Positions 1 to 7,125 of a stretch of DNA of 8,360 nt are shown in pieces (positions within the stretch are counted from its first letter, which is position 1; every line of letters starts with the position of its first letter). Under the pieces are notes generated by a model. That model had not been told where the DNA came from, made no database searches, and saw only the letters and a list, made by a program, of their open reading frames with translations. The position numbers and the translations under genes are program-made. Origin of the DNA: an uncultured Bacteroides sp. (lineage in GTDB: Bacteria; Bacteroidota; Bacteroidia; Bacteroidales; Bacteroidaceae); assembly GCA_902472795.1 (NCBI GenBank), contig CABROZ010000102.1, positions 1-8,360 on the forward strand. Direction: 5' to 3'.

Positions 1-2163
1 GGAGACGTACCACGCCGCCGCCATGCCTATTGCTACGGCTACGACGGCTATCTTCAGAATGTCCACCGAGAGCAGACGCAGGATGTCGGAGGCTTCGGCA
101 CCGTTCACCTTGCGGACGGCAATCTCCTTGCTGCGGCGCTGTGTCTCGTCGCTGACGTAGCCGATGAGCCCCATCAGCACAATGAGGATGATGCAGGCGG
201 TAGTGACCCACACCGTGTTGCGGAAGGCCGAAACACTGGCATTCTGCTCGCGGCGGACGTCCTGATAGGTGACGAACTCCAACGCCAGATTGGGATAGGT
301 GGACTTGATGAAAGCGTTCAGACGCTTCAGATTATCATCCACCGGATCTTTCAGGCGGACGTTGAAGGAGCGGATACGGTCGTTCAGGATGAAGGCGGTA
401 CAGGTCTGCTCCTGAAAGAAGCCCATGTTGCGTACATCCTCCACCACGCCTGTTACGATGGCCGGTTCTTCCAGTCCCGACCAGGAGAGGTCGATGGGCA
501 ACTGACGGCCGATGGCGGTATCGCCCCACTTCAGCGTCTCTACCGTAGTGCGCCCTACGATGGCTTCGCCCCGATGCTGCGGCCAATGGCCTTCGAGCAG
601 CGTCATGCCTACCACCTGAGGCATCTCCTTTTCTATCATCATGAAGTGCAGGGGGCAGATGAAGTTACCCTGATTGTCGGTCAGTCGGTTGGTGCTGTAA
701 TGAGCCAGCAGATTGTTTCCACTGCCCGCCACGGCCTCTACATAAGGCTCACGACGGATGGCGTCGGCCACACCTTGCGCCCGCTGGATGTCGCCCGTAA
801 CGATTCCGATGGCCAGTCCTTCGGAACGGAAACCTATGCTGCGGGTCATCAGGTCGTGATACTGCCACACGGTAGTCAGCAGCAGCCCTCCGATGAACGC
901 CACGCCGATGAACTGCACCGTCAGCAGCCCCCGCTTCCACGAACGCTTGCCGTCGGTATAGCGGCGGAACACCTGCGTCACGGGGATGCGGGCATAGATT
1001 CGACCGGGCACTACCCCCGCCACGAGGAAGAGCAACAGCACCGTGCCCAGCGGAACGTAGAGCGTCTGCCACGTGAAGAGGTCGGTCAGTCGGCTGCCCA
1101 ACAGCTCTTCCACCGGCTCGTGCAGCAACCAAAGCAACAGTCCGCCACACATGATGGAAGCCGCCACCAGCAGCCCCGTCTCCCAGAGGAACATCGAGAG
1201 GATATGCCAGCCGTCGGCACCACTGCACTTATGTACGCCCACCAGCTTGGCTCGCCGGCTCATGGCAGCCACCGCACGCAGCACATAGTTCAGGATAGAA
1301 ACAAAGAAGATGGAGAAGCCCAGCACGCCGAGGATGACCAGCCGTCGCGTGCTGTCGGGCAAAGAACGATAGACCTTGTATAAAGGCAATACGCTGTACT
1401 CCGTCACCACGTCGTCGCCCAGGTGGGTATCGGTATATTGCTCCACAGCCTTCTGAATGCGGCTGTTCATGGTCTCCACGTCGGCGGGCTGCTTCAGTCG
1501 GAACAAGATACCGTAAAAGTTGTTCGTTCCCCATGTTCCTGCCCCGTAGCCCCAGTCCATGGCAGCCATGGACAGCAGCAGGTCGTGGGGCATGATGGTG
1601 TTGCCGGGCACGTCGGCATAAACGCCGCGGATGGTGACGTTGAACAGCTTCTCCACGGAAAGTTCCTTGCCGATGGGGCTTTCATCACCATAAAGCTCAC
1701 GGGCTTTGCTTTCGGAGATGAAGGCGTTGCCCATCAGGTTCAGGTCGTTCGGGTTGCCCTGAAGCAGTGTCAGGCCGGTGGTGGCGAAGTAGGCCGTGTC
1801 GGCAAAGAGGGTCTGGATGTCTTCCAGTTTCTTGTCGTCCTTATAGAAGGTGGGCTTCCAGAAAGCGGCGGTCAGGCAAGCGCTCTCCACCAGTTCGGGG
1901 AAGGCCTCGCTGAGGTCAGCCGCGGCGGGGCGGTAGGTACTGTAGTTGTATTCGGGTTCGGGCACTCCCTTGGTCGCGTTCCTCATGCGCAGCATGACGA
2001 GCGTGTCAGGGTTCGGATAGAAGCGGTCGAAGCTCAGCTCATAGGCTATCTGTGCGAAGAGCAACACGCCCATCACCAGTCCCAACGTAAGTGAAACTAA
2101 TTTCTCCACGGTGCCGCCATGTCCGCGGAGCAGGGTCTGTAGGGTGTAGTATAGGTGTCTCAT
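1..2163 (-). CDS. ABC transporter permease, MacB/FtsX type with two FtsX domains (C-terminus cut off by window edge)
   Basis: This is an inner-membrane permease of the MacB/FtsX superfamily. Such proteins usually work with a cytoplasmic ATPase on periplasmic or envelope substrates rather than moving solutes through a channel. Reading from ATG at 2163, the frame stays open for 721 codons to base 1. An N-terminal membrane helix lies near residues 22-42, followed by a periplasmic MacB_PCD-like domain to about 270. Three helices follow (about 275-298, 322-346, 367-390), then a fifth near 411-432, a second periplasmic domain, and the start of a second FtsX block from about 650. Conserved cytoplasmic motifs are RRAKLVGVHKCSGA near 303 and RRSKEIAVRKVNGAEA near 675. 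It is clearly paralogous to the permease at 3080-5386, which suggests about 45-50 residues are missing. It is probably the third gene of the operon, behind the ATPase. The substrate cannot be read from the sequence; antimicrobial or cell-envelope stress functions are only possibilities. Confidence 0.9.
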   Translation of the reverse strand, partial: MRHLYYTLQTLLRGHGGTVEKLVSLTLGLVMGVLLFAQIAYELSFDRFYPNPDTLVMLRMRNATKGVPEPEYNYSTYRPAAADLSEAFPELVESACLTAAFWKPTFYKDDKKLEDIQTLFADTAYFATTGLTLLQGNPNDLNLMGNAFISESKARELYGDESPIGKELSVEKLFNVTIRGVYADVPGNTIMPHDLLLSMAAMDWGYGAGTWGTNNFYGILFRLKQPADVETMNSRIQKAVEQYTDTHLGDDVVTEYSVLPLYKVYRSLPDSTRRLVILGVLGFSIFFVSILNYVLRAVAAMSRRAKLVGVHKCSGADGWHILSMFLWETGLLVAASIMCGGLLLWLLHEPVEELLGSRLTDLFTWQTLYVPLGTVLLLFLVAGVVPGRIYARIPVTQVFRRYTDGKRSWKRGLLTVQFIGVAFIGGLLLTTVWQYHDLMTRSIGFRSEGLAIGIVTGDIQRAQGVADAIRREPYVEAVAGSGNNLLAHYSTNRLTDNQGNFICPLHFMMIEKEMPQVVGMTLLEGHWPQHRGEAIVGRTTVETLKWGDTAIGRQLPIDLSWSGLEEPAIVTGVVEDVRNMGFFQEQTCTAFILNDRIRSFNVRLKDPVDDNLKRLNAFIKSTYPNLALEFVTYQDVRREQNASVSAFRNTVWVTTACIILIVLMGLIGYVSDETQRRSKEIAVRKVNGAEASDILRLLSVDILKIAVVAVAIGMAAAWYVS

Positions 2164-2166
2164 GTT

Positions 2167-2272
2167 AATGAAGAATTAAGAATGAAGAATGAAGAATTGG
2201 AAATGAAGATTTCAGAAAGAAAAATTTGTACCGCAGGGTAAATTCTTCATTCTTCGTTCTTCATTCTTCATT
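2167..2272. repeat. 106-bp palindromic intergenic repeat, copy 1
   Basis: This element fills almost the whole gap between the ATPase stop (2276) and the next start codon (2163). Its ends are GAAGAA-rich inverted repeats: the first 32 bases pair with the last 32 with only two mismatches. The middle of about 42 bases contains the less repetitive stretch ACCGCAGGG. It matches copy 2 at 2964-3069 in 100 of 106 positions with no gaps. Transcribed as part of the operon, it would fold into a long hairpin ending about three bases before the downstream ATG. It looks like a small non-autonomous (MITE- or REP-like) repeat. No clear target-site duplication was seen, and mobility is inferred only. Confidence 0.85.
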
Positions 2273-2275
2273 TAT

Positions 2276-2953
2276 TTACAGGTTTTTATTGCTCGCCACC
2301 ACACTACCGTCAAACAGATGCACCGTGCGGTGGGCAAAGGAAGCATCGTGTTGCGAGTGGGTCACCATGATGATGGTGGTGCCTTCGCTGTTCAGTTCGC
2401 TCAGCAGCTTGATGACCTCGGCACCATTCTTCGAGTCGAGGTTACCGGTAGGCTCGTCGGCCAGTATCAGTTTAGGATTGGTCACCACGGCACGGGCAAT
2501 GGCTACACGCTGCTGCTGTCCGCCCGACAGTTGCTGGGGGAAGTGCTGCGCCCGATGGCTGATGGCCATACGCTTCAGAATGTCGTGTACACGCTGTTTA
2601 CGCTCGGCAGCCTTGATGCCGAGATAGGTCAATGGCAGCTCCACATTCTCGAATACATTCAGTTCGTCTATCAGGTTGAAGCTCTGGAAGACGAAGCCTA
2701 TCTTACCCTTACGGACGCGGGTACGGTCTTTTTCGCGCAGATCGGCTACCTCCTGCCCCAACAGTTTATAACTGCCCGAGGTAGGGTTGTCCAGCAGACC
2801 GAGGATGTTCAGTAGGGTGGACTTGCCACAGCCCGACGGTCCCATGATGGCTACAAACTCACCTTCATCTACATGAAGGTTTACCTGGTTCAATGCTACG
2901 GTTTCTACTTCCGTCGTACGGAATACTTTACTAAGGTTGTTGATTTCGATCAT
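2276..2953 (-). CDS. ABC transporter ATP-binding protein, LolD/MacB family
   Basis: This is the cytoplasmic ATPase that should power the two flanking permeases. At 225 residues it has the usual length of stand-alone LolD/MacB/FtsE-type subunits. All nucleotide-binding motifs are intact: Walker A GPSGCGKST at 38-46, Q-loop Gln90 in GFVFQ, signature LSGGQQQR at 142-149, Walker B LILADEP at 162-168 with catalytic Glu167, D-loop near 170-174, and switch His199 in VTH. The sequence NIGLLD-like region after Walker A (NILGLLD, 49-55) and the DEPTGNLDS stretch are characteristic of this family. The start ATG at 2951-2953 gives the standard N-terminus MIEINNLSKVF. The gene is bracketed by two near-identical palindromic repeats. 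The family assignment is secure; the transported or signalled substrate is unknown. Confidence 0.96.
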   Translation of the reverse strand: MIEINNLSKVFRTTEVETVALNQVNLHVDEGEFVAIMGPSGCGKSTLLNILGLLDNPTSGSYKLLGQEVADLREKDRTRVRKGKIGFVFQSFNLIDELNVFENVELPLTYLGIKAAERKQRVHDILKRMAISHRAQHFPQQLSGGQQQRVAIARAVVTNPKLILADEPTGNLDSKNGAEVIKLLSELNSEGTTIIMVTHSQHDASFAHRTVHLFDGSVVASNKNL

Positions 2954-2963
2954 AATAGTATAA

Positions 2964-3069
2964 AATGAAGAATTAAGAATGAAGAATGAAGAATTGGAAA
3001 TGAAGATTTAGGAAAGAAAAATTCGTGCCGCAGGGCAAATTCTTCATTCTTCGTTCTTCATCCTTCATT
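2964..3069. repeat. 106-bp palindromic intergenic repeat, copy 2
   Basis: This is the second copy of the element at 2167-2272, in the same orientation and exactly 797 bp away. The two copies differ by six substitutions and no indels, mostly in the central part. It occupies the gap between the upstream permease stop (3080) and the ATPase start (2953). The arms are the same GAAGAA-rich imperfect inverted repeats, so the transcript would form a hairpin ending about 10 bases before the ATPase ATG. Possible roles are an RNA-stability or translation-tuning hairpin, or simply a selfish repeat that has settled in permissive gaps. Confidence 0.85.
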
Positions 3070-3079
3070 AAATTATAGT

Positions 3080-5386
3080 TTATTCGCTCTTGATGCTCAG
3101 CACCGGATTCTCATTCGCGATGCGCCACGACTTCCACAGCACGCAGCCGGTGATGACAGCCAGCACGGCCAGACCAATCAGTACATACTCGAAGACCGAC
3201 ATCGAGGCCTGCGCGCTGAACATGTCCATCCACAGGGAGTTGACGTACCACGACGCCACAACCCCTATCACCACCGCAGGTACGGCCACATAGAGCACGT
3301 CACTCCCCAGCAGGCGGAGGATGTCAGAAGCTTCGGCACCGTTCACCTTGCGGATAGCTATCTCCTTGGAGCGGCGCTGCACCTCGTCGGCCGTATAGCC
3401 CAACAGGCCCATGAGCATGATGAAGAACATCACCACGCCCGCCACGACGGTGGCGTTGCGGAACACACGGACGGGGTTGTACAACATATTCATTGCCTCT
3501 TCCATCGAAGTGAAGTCGATAGTCTTGTCGGGGAAGGCTTCGGCGGCATCCTTCGTCAGGCGTTGCAGGTTCTCGGCAAAGGGCTCCTTCAGCAGAAAGT
3601 GCAGGCCGTTGTTGAATTGCTTGGTCATGAAACCGATGTAGGGCATCGGCTCGGTATAGAAGCCGTTTATCTGAAAGTCTTTCAGTACCCCCGTCACGGT
3701 AGAGGTTTCGCCCATCGTGTGGACAGTACGGCCCACAGCATCCTTTCCCCACTTCATCAGGCTGACGAAGGTTTCGTTCACCACCACCTCGCTGTTGTCG
3801 CGCGGCAGCCGGCCTTCTTTCAGCTTCATGCCCATCAGGTCGTAGTAGTTGGGCATGCAGGCGTCGAAGCGGGCGGAGAACAGGCTTTCACCGTTTTCTC
3901 CGGTGATGAAACAGCCGCTATATCCCTCCAGCGGGTTGCCGTAAGCGGAGGAGAGGTCTTCGACATAAGGCAGACTGCGGAAGAAGTTGTAGGCGTTGTC
4001 GCACTCCTTGGCCGTCTTGAAGGGCAGGTAGGTGCCTGCAATGCGCTCGGTACTGAAGCCCATGTCCTTACTCATAACGAAGTGGTATTGCATCATCACC
4101 ATGCACATTAATCCGCAGATGAAGGCCACACCCGCAAACTGCACGAACAGCAGCGGGCGTTTCCACCCCTTCTTGCCCTCTGTGTAGCGGCGGAACACTT
4201 GAGTCACAGGAATGCGGGCAAAGAGGCGGCCGGGCAATACGCCCCCCACCAACAAGAGCACGCCCACCGTGGCGGCAGGTACCCACAGACGACTTCCGGC
4301 GAAGAGGTTGGTCAGTTTGGTAGCTACTGTATCTTCCACAAAGTCGCGGAAACCCCACAGCAGGAGGAACATCACGCCCAGTGCCAGTGCGACCACTATC
4401 AGCGTCTCTAACATAAACATGCCAAAGATACCTTCGCCACTGGCTCCGCTACACTTGTGTACACCCACCATCTTGGCGCGGCGGCTCAACGAAGAGATGG
4501 AGATGAGGGCGTAGTTCAGTGCTGTGATGAAGAGGATGGACAGACCTAATGTCAGCATGATGGTGAACATGCGTTGCACGTCGTCCTGCTGGCGGAAGGT
4601 GTCGCGCAGGGGTTTCACCCAGGCACGATAACTCCAACTGTCACGGGCTGGCAGATATTTTTCGGCCATCTTTTCCATACGGGTATTGAGGGCTTCCACA
4701 TCCACCCCGGGGCGCAGACGCACGTACTGGAAGTAGGAGTCACCGCCGTTCCACGAGTAGTTCATCTGCTGGGCGGCCCAGGCGGGAGGCAGGGAGATGA
4801 CGGCGTCGGCCCCCACGGTCGTATTGTCGGGCAGGTCGGCAAAGGTGCCTCTCACGGTCAGGTCGCGTTCGTGGTTGTAGCTGACTACCTTTCCGATGGG
4901 TTCCTCGCCGCCGAACATCTTTTCGGCCAGGCTCTTCGAGAGATACACCACGTTGGGTTGCTGGAGGTCCTGCACAGGGTTGCCGCTCAACACCTCGATG
5001 CCCATTGTCTGGAAGAAGAGCGAGTCGGCACAGAGCTTGCGCTCGTCGAAGCGGTGGCTGCCATAGTAGAGCGGCCACGAGGCCAAGTAGCGGTTTGTGC
5101 AGGTCGCTCCTTCCACCTCCTTGGGAAAACTTTCGAGGATGGCGCCCGCCAACGGCCCCATGTTCATGGTTTGCGACTCCTGCGCCTCACCGTTCATGAC
5201 GAACTGGCTCCACACCTGATAGATGCGGTTGTAGTCGCGGAAACACGTGTCGTAACTCTGCTCGTAGGCCACGCGGGCAAAGAGCAGGATGCTCATGGCA
5301 AGTCCCAGACCTAAGGAAACGATTTTGAAGAGGACACTCCCCTTCCCTCTGAGCAGAGTCTGGGTGACGTAATAGATTTGTTTCAT
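3080..5386 (-). CDS. ABC transporter permease, MacB/FtsX type with two FtsX domains (complete)
   Basis: A complete 768-residue permease, first gene of the leftward operon. Eight membrane helices are visible, at about residues 20-41, 274-297, 321-345, 367-389, 411-433, 645-667, 694-716 and 732-754. Two large periplasmic MacB_PCD-like domains lie at about 43-270 and 435-640. The two FtsX halves carry the motifs SRRAKMVGVHKCSGA (301-315) and QRRSKEIAIRKVNGAEA (670-686). Between them lies IPVTQVFRRYTEGKKGWKR (392-410), nearly the same in the paralogue at 1-2163. The MacB of E. coli is a permease-ATPase fusion with four helices; here the permease is duplicated internally and the ATPase is separate (2276-2953). 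The chosen ATG (5384-5386) gives a positively charged N-terminus before the first helix and sits about 29 bases downstream of the predicted sigma-54 start point. The two permeases may pair as a heterodimer, but that is inference. Confidence 0.95.
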   Translation of the reverse strand: MKQIYYVTQTLLRGKGSVLFKIVSLGLGLAMSILLFARVAYEQSYDTCFRDYNRIYQVWSQFVMNGEAQESQTMNMGPLAGAILESFPKEVEGATCTNRYLASWPLYYGSHRFDERKLCADSLFFQTMGIEVLSGNPVQDLQQPNVVYLSKSLAEKMFGGEEPIGKVVSYNHERDLTVRGTFADLPDNTTVGADAVISLPPAWAAQQMNYSWNGGDSYFQYVRLRPGVDVEALNTRMEKMAEKYLPARDSWSYRAWVKPLRDTFRQQDDVQRMFTIMLTLGLSILFITALNYALISISSLSRRAKMVGVHKCSGASGEGIFGMFMLETLIVVALALGVMFLLLWGFRDFVEDTVATKLTNLFAGSRLWVPAATVGVLLLVGGVLPGRLFARIPVTQVFRRYTEGKKGWKRPLLFVQFAGVAFICGLMCMVMMQYHFVMSKDMGFSTERIAGTYLPFKTAKECDNAYNFFRSLPYVEDLSSAYGNPLEGYSGCFITGENGESLFSARFDACMPNYYDLMGMKLKEGRLPRDNSEVVVNETFVSLMKWGKDAVGRTVHTMGETSTVTGVLKDFQINGFYTEPMPYIGFMTKQFNNGLHFLLKEPFAENLQRLTKDAAEAFPDKTIDFTSMEEAMNMLYNPVRVFRNATVVAGVVMFFIMLMGLLGYTADEVQRRSKEIAIRKVNGAEASDILRLLGSDVLYVAVPAVVIGVVASWYVNSLWMDMFSAQASMSVFEYVLIGLAVLAVITGCVLWKSWRIANENPVLSIKSE

Positions 5387-5425
5387 TGTATAACGAGTTT
5401 TTTGATTGTTTTCTGCCTATCTCTA

Positions 5426-5441
5426 TGCAGAAATCGTGCCA
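5426..5441 (-). promoter_or_regulatory. Sigma-54 (RpoN) promoter for the ABC transporter operon
   Basis: On the minus strand the bases read TGGCACG-ATTT-CTGCA, which matches the sigma-54 consensus TGGCACG-N4-TTGCA at every fixed position but one. The invariant -24 GG and -12 GC are spaced by exactly 10 bases. The predicted transcription start is near 5415, giving a leader of about 29 bases before the permease ATG at 5386. Sigma-54 promoters are silent without an ATP-using enhancer-binding activator, and suitable paired sites lie upstream at 5497-5536. No convincing TAnnTTTG housekeeping box was found facing this way. A weak palindrome (TGCTG-5-CAGCA, 5454-5468) lies between promoter and operators. 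Confidence 0.75.
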
Positions 5442-5496
5442 AAGTAGTAATCTTGCTGATAACCAGCAGATAAGCATTTTCTGATTTCGGACGCAG

Positions 5497-5513
5497 TGTC
5501 CAATTATTGGACA
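5497..5513. promoter_or_regulatory. Palindromic operator 1 (putative enhancer-binding protein site)
   Basis: A perfect 17-base palindrome, TGTCCAAT-T-ATTGGACA, centred at 5505. It shares the core TGTCyAAT/ATTrGACA with operator 2, and the centres are 21 bp apart, two helical turns, so both would face the same side of the DNA. Its centre lies about 90 bp upstream of the predicted sigma-54 start. Arms of TGTC/GACA type are common for Fis-like helix-turn-helix dimers of NtrC-family regulators. The regulator itself is not in the window. Confidence 0.75.
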
Positions 5514-5515
5514 GT

Positions 5516-5536
5516 GGTGTCTAATTATTAGACACC
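5516..5536. promoter_or_regulatory. Palindromic operator 2 (putative enhancer-binding protein site)
   Basis: A perfect 21-base palindrome with 10-base arms GGTGTCTAAT and ATTAGACACC around T5526. It is the stronger of the two tandem sites and lies about 111 bp upstream of the predicted sigma-54 start. The C-to-T and G-to-A differences from operator 1 are symmetric, so both sites keep dyad symmetry. This suggests selection on a protein-binding site rather than a chance repeat. It is also about 88 bp upstream of the predicted start for the aminotransferase, so an effect in that direction is possible. Confidence 0.75.
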
Positions 5537-5577
5537 GAACAATTCTGTTCATCCGAAGTGAACCGTATGTTTTTCAT

Positions 5578-5607
5578 TTTGTAATCCCAAGTTTTTCATT
5601 ACCTTTG
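5578..5607 (+). promoter_or_regulatory. Bacteroidetes housekeeping-type promoter for the aminotransferase
   Basis: A TTTG box at 5578-5581 is followed after 18 bases by TACCTTTG at 5600-5607. This fits the -33 TTTG / -7 TAnnTTTG pattern of the Bacteroides primary sigma factor. Transcription would start near 5612-5614, leaving a leader of about 25 bases before ATG 5638. The leader is A-rich and has no Shine-Dalgarno sequence, which is usual in this phylum. Confidence 0.7.
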
Positions 5608-5637
5608 TCCGTATCAACAACATAAAACAACAAGATC

Positions 5638-6957
5638 ATGAAAAATACTCCTATCGAACGCAAGCTGATCGATGATACTATCGACGAATTTCATATTACC
5701 GACTTTTCGAAAGCCACCATCCGCGAGGTGAAAGCCATTGCCGCAAAAGCCGAAGAAGAATCGGGTGTCGAATTTATTAAAATGGAAATGGGTGTGCCGG
5801 GACTTCCTCCGTCGGCTGTAGGAGTGAAGGCCGAAATAGAAGCTCTGGAAAACGGCATTGCCAGTCTTTACCCCGACATCAACGGACTGCCAGCTCTGAA
5901 GCAGGAAGCGGCACGTTTTATCAAGGCATTTATCAATGTGGATATTTCGCCCGAAGGATGCGTACCCGTTACCGGTTCCATGCAAGGCACTTTTGCATCG
6001 TTCCTTACGTGCAGCCAGTGCGACGAGAAACGTGATACCATCCTGTTTATCGATCCGGGGTTCCCCGTACAGAAGCAGCAGTTGGTGGTGATGGGACAGA
6101 AATACGAAACTTTCGACGTCTATGAGTACCGTGGCGAAAAGCTGAGAAGCAAACTGGAAAGCTATTTGCAAAAAGGCAACATCTCGGCCATCATCTACTC
6201 CAACCCCAACAACCCCAGCTGGATCTGCCTGAAAGAAGAGGAACTGAAAACCATTGGCGAACTGGCTACGCAATACGACGTGATTGTGTTGGAAGACCTT
6301 GCTTATTTTGCGATGGATTTCCGTCAGGACTTAGGTACTCCTTTCCAACCGCCTTACCAGCCTACCGTAGCACATTACACCGATCATTATATTCTGCTTA
6401 TCTCCGGTTCCAAAGCCTTCAGCTACGCCGGACAGCGTATCGGGGTAAGCTGCATCTCGGACAAACTGTATCATCGTGCCTACCCCGGACTGACCAAACG
6501 ATAAGATGGCGGAACGTTCGGTACAGTCTTCATCCACCGAGTGCTCTATGCCATGTCTTCGGGTACCAGCCATTCGGCTCAATATGCCTTGGCAGCTATG
6601 CTGAAAGCCGCTAACGACGGTCAATACAACTTCCTGGACGAAGTAAAAGTATACGGTGAACGTGCCCGCCGACTGAAAGAAATCTTCTTGCGCCACGGTT
6701 TCCATTTAGTTTACGACAACGACTTGGGCGAACCTGTAGCCGACGGATTCTATTTCACCATCGGCTATCCGGGCATGAGTAGCGGCGAACTGGCCAAAGA
6801 ACTGATGTACTACGGTGTGAGTGCCATTTCGCTGGTAACCACCGGCAGTCACCAACAGGGTCTGCGTGCCTGCACTTCGTTCATTCAAGACCATCAATAT
6901 GCCTTGTTGGATGAACGTATGAGGATATTTGCAGAGAATCATCCGGTAAAGAAATGA
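5638..6957 (+). pseudogene. PLP-dependent aminotransferase (class I/II fold), interrupted by an in-frame TAA
   Basis: The reading frame encodes a fold-type I aminotransferase of about 439 residues but is broken by TAA at 6502-6504 (codon 289). Both sides are in the same frame, so this is a nonsense change and not a frameshift. The upstream part (288 residues) holds the phosphate-site GSMQ (113-116), NPNNPS (189-194), Asp220 in LEDLAYF that would contact the PLP ring nitrogen, and the PLP lysine Lys259 in SGSKAFSYAGQR with Arg267. The downstream part carries the substrate-carboxylate arginine, about residue 410, in GLRACTSFI. The upstream product alone would lack the C-terminal domain and should not be a working transaminase. 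Sequence flanking the stop is not otherwise decayed, so the mutation is recent or the base call is wrong. The codon before the stop is CGA and the one after is GAT, followed by GGTFGT. The amino-donor substrate is unknown. It has its own promoter, divergent from the ABC operon. Confidence 0.85.
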
Positions 6958-7009
6958 TATTAGGGGATTAGACACTCAAGTCTCATTTTTAACTTCTATG
7001 AATTCTTGA

Positions 7010-7105
7010 TATATAGACCGTTCTGATGAAGGTATTGTATTAGATTCGGAAGGAACACCTGTTAGCCTTAACATCCGATCTAATGTCAATTATACAATTA
7101 GTTAA
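7010..7105 (+). pseudogene. Possible relic of a BACON-like coding sequence in the spacer
   Basis: Between the aminotransferase and the radical SAM gene, one frame stays open for 31 codons from the stop at 7007-7009 to TAA at 7103-7105. It reads protein-like near its end, for example LDSEGTPVSLNIRSNVNYTIS-type beta-strand residues, and has no start codon of its own. The pattern of small and hydrophobic residues followed by SNVNYTIS resembles a strand of the BACON domain found in Bacteroidetes surface proteins. The match is short and from memory of the family. An imperfect inverted repeat (7040-7050 with 7074-7083) lies in the same stretch, so the bases may instead serve as a hairpin. I saw no convincing promoter elsewhere in 6958-7125. 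Confidence 0.25.
7040..7083. promoter_or_regulatory. Imperfect inverted repeat upstream of the radical SAM gene
   Basis: TTAGATTCGGA (7040-7050) pairs with TCCGATCTAA (7074-7083) with one bulged base, and AAGG/CCTT can add an inner stem. The hairpin would sit about 40 bases before the start codon. It could be a leader structure or an operator. There is no T-tract directly after it, so a terminator is unlikely. Confidence 0.3.
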
Positions 7106-7125
7106 ATCTATTGAAAGAGGTACTT

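Noticed and set aside
574..1383. Long open frame on the plus strand opposite the left permease, and similar ones at 1423-2094 and 4574-5314
   Set aside because: They lie opposite well-supported permease codons in GC-rich DNA. Their translations are rich in His, Gln and Arg with no recognisable domain, as expected for antisense shadows.
2167..2272. Repeat copy as a rho-independent terminator
   Set aside because: It lies between co-directional genes of one operon, has long A/T- and GAAGAA-rich arms instead of a GC-rich stem with a T-tract, and occurs at both gaps. A termination role would split the transporter genes.
5614..6273. 219-residue open frame on the minus strand opposite the aminotransferase
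   Set aside because: The plus strand encodes clear PLP-enzyme motifs over the same bases, and the antisense product has no recognisable family features.
6502..6504. Programmed readthrough or recoding of the internal stop
   Set aside because: The codon is TAA, which is neither the selenocysteine (TGA) nor the pyrrolysine (TAG) codon, and no recoding hairpin is evident. Nonsense mutation or base error is simpler.
6968..6976. ATTAGACAC resembling one half of operator 2
   Set aside because: There is no matching inverted half nearby, so it is probably chance.
6970..6990. Possible terminator after the aminotransferase (AGAC-6-GTCT followed by T5)
   Set aside because: The stem is only four base pairs and the T-tract is short, so it is not strong enough to call.
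7111..7125. TTG start extending the radical SAM protein by five residues
   Set aside because: ATG at 7126 has a purine-rich AGAGG at suitable spacing, and the five added residues overlap that likely ribosome site.
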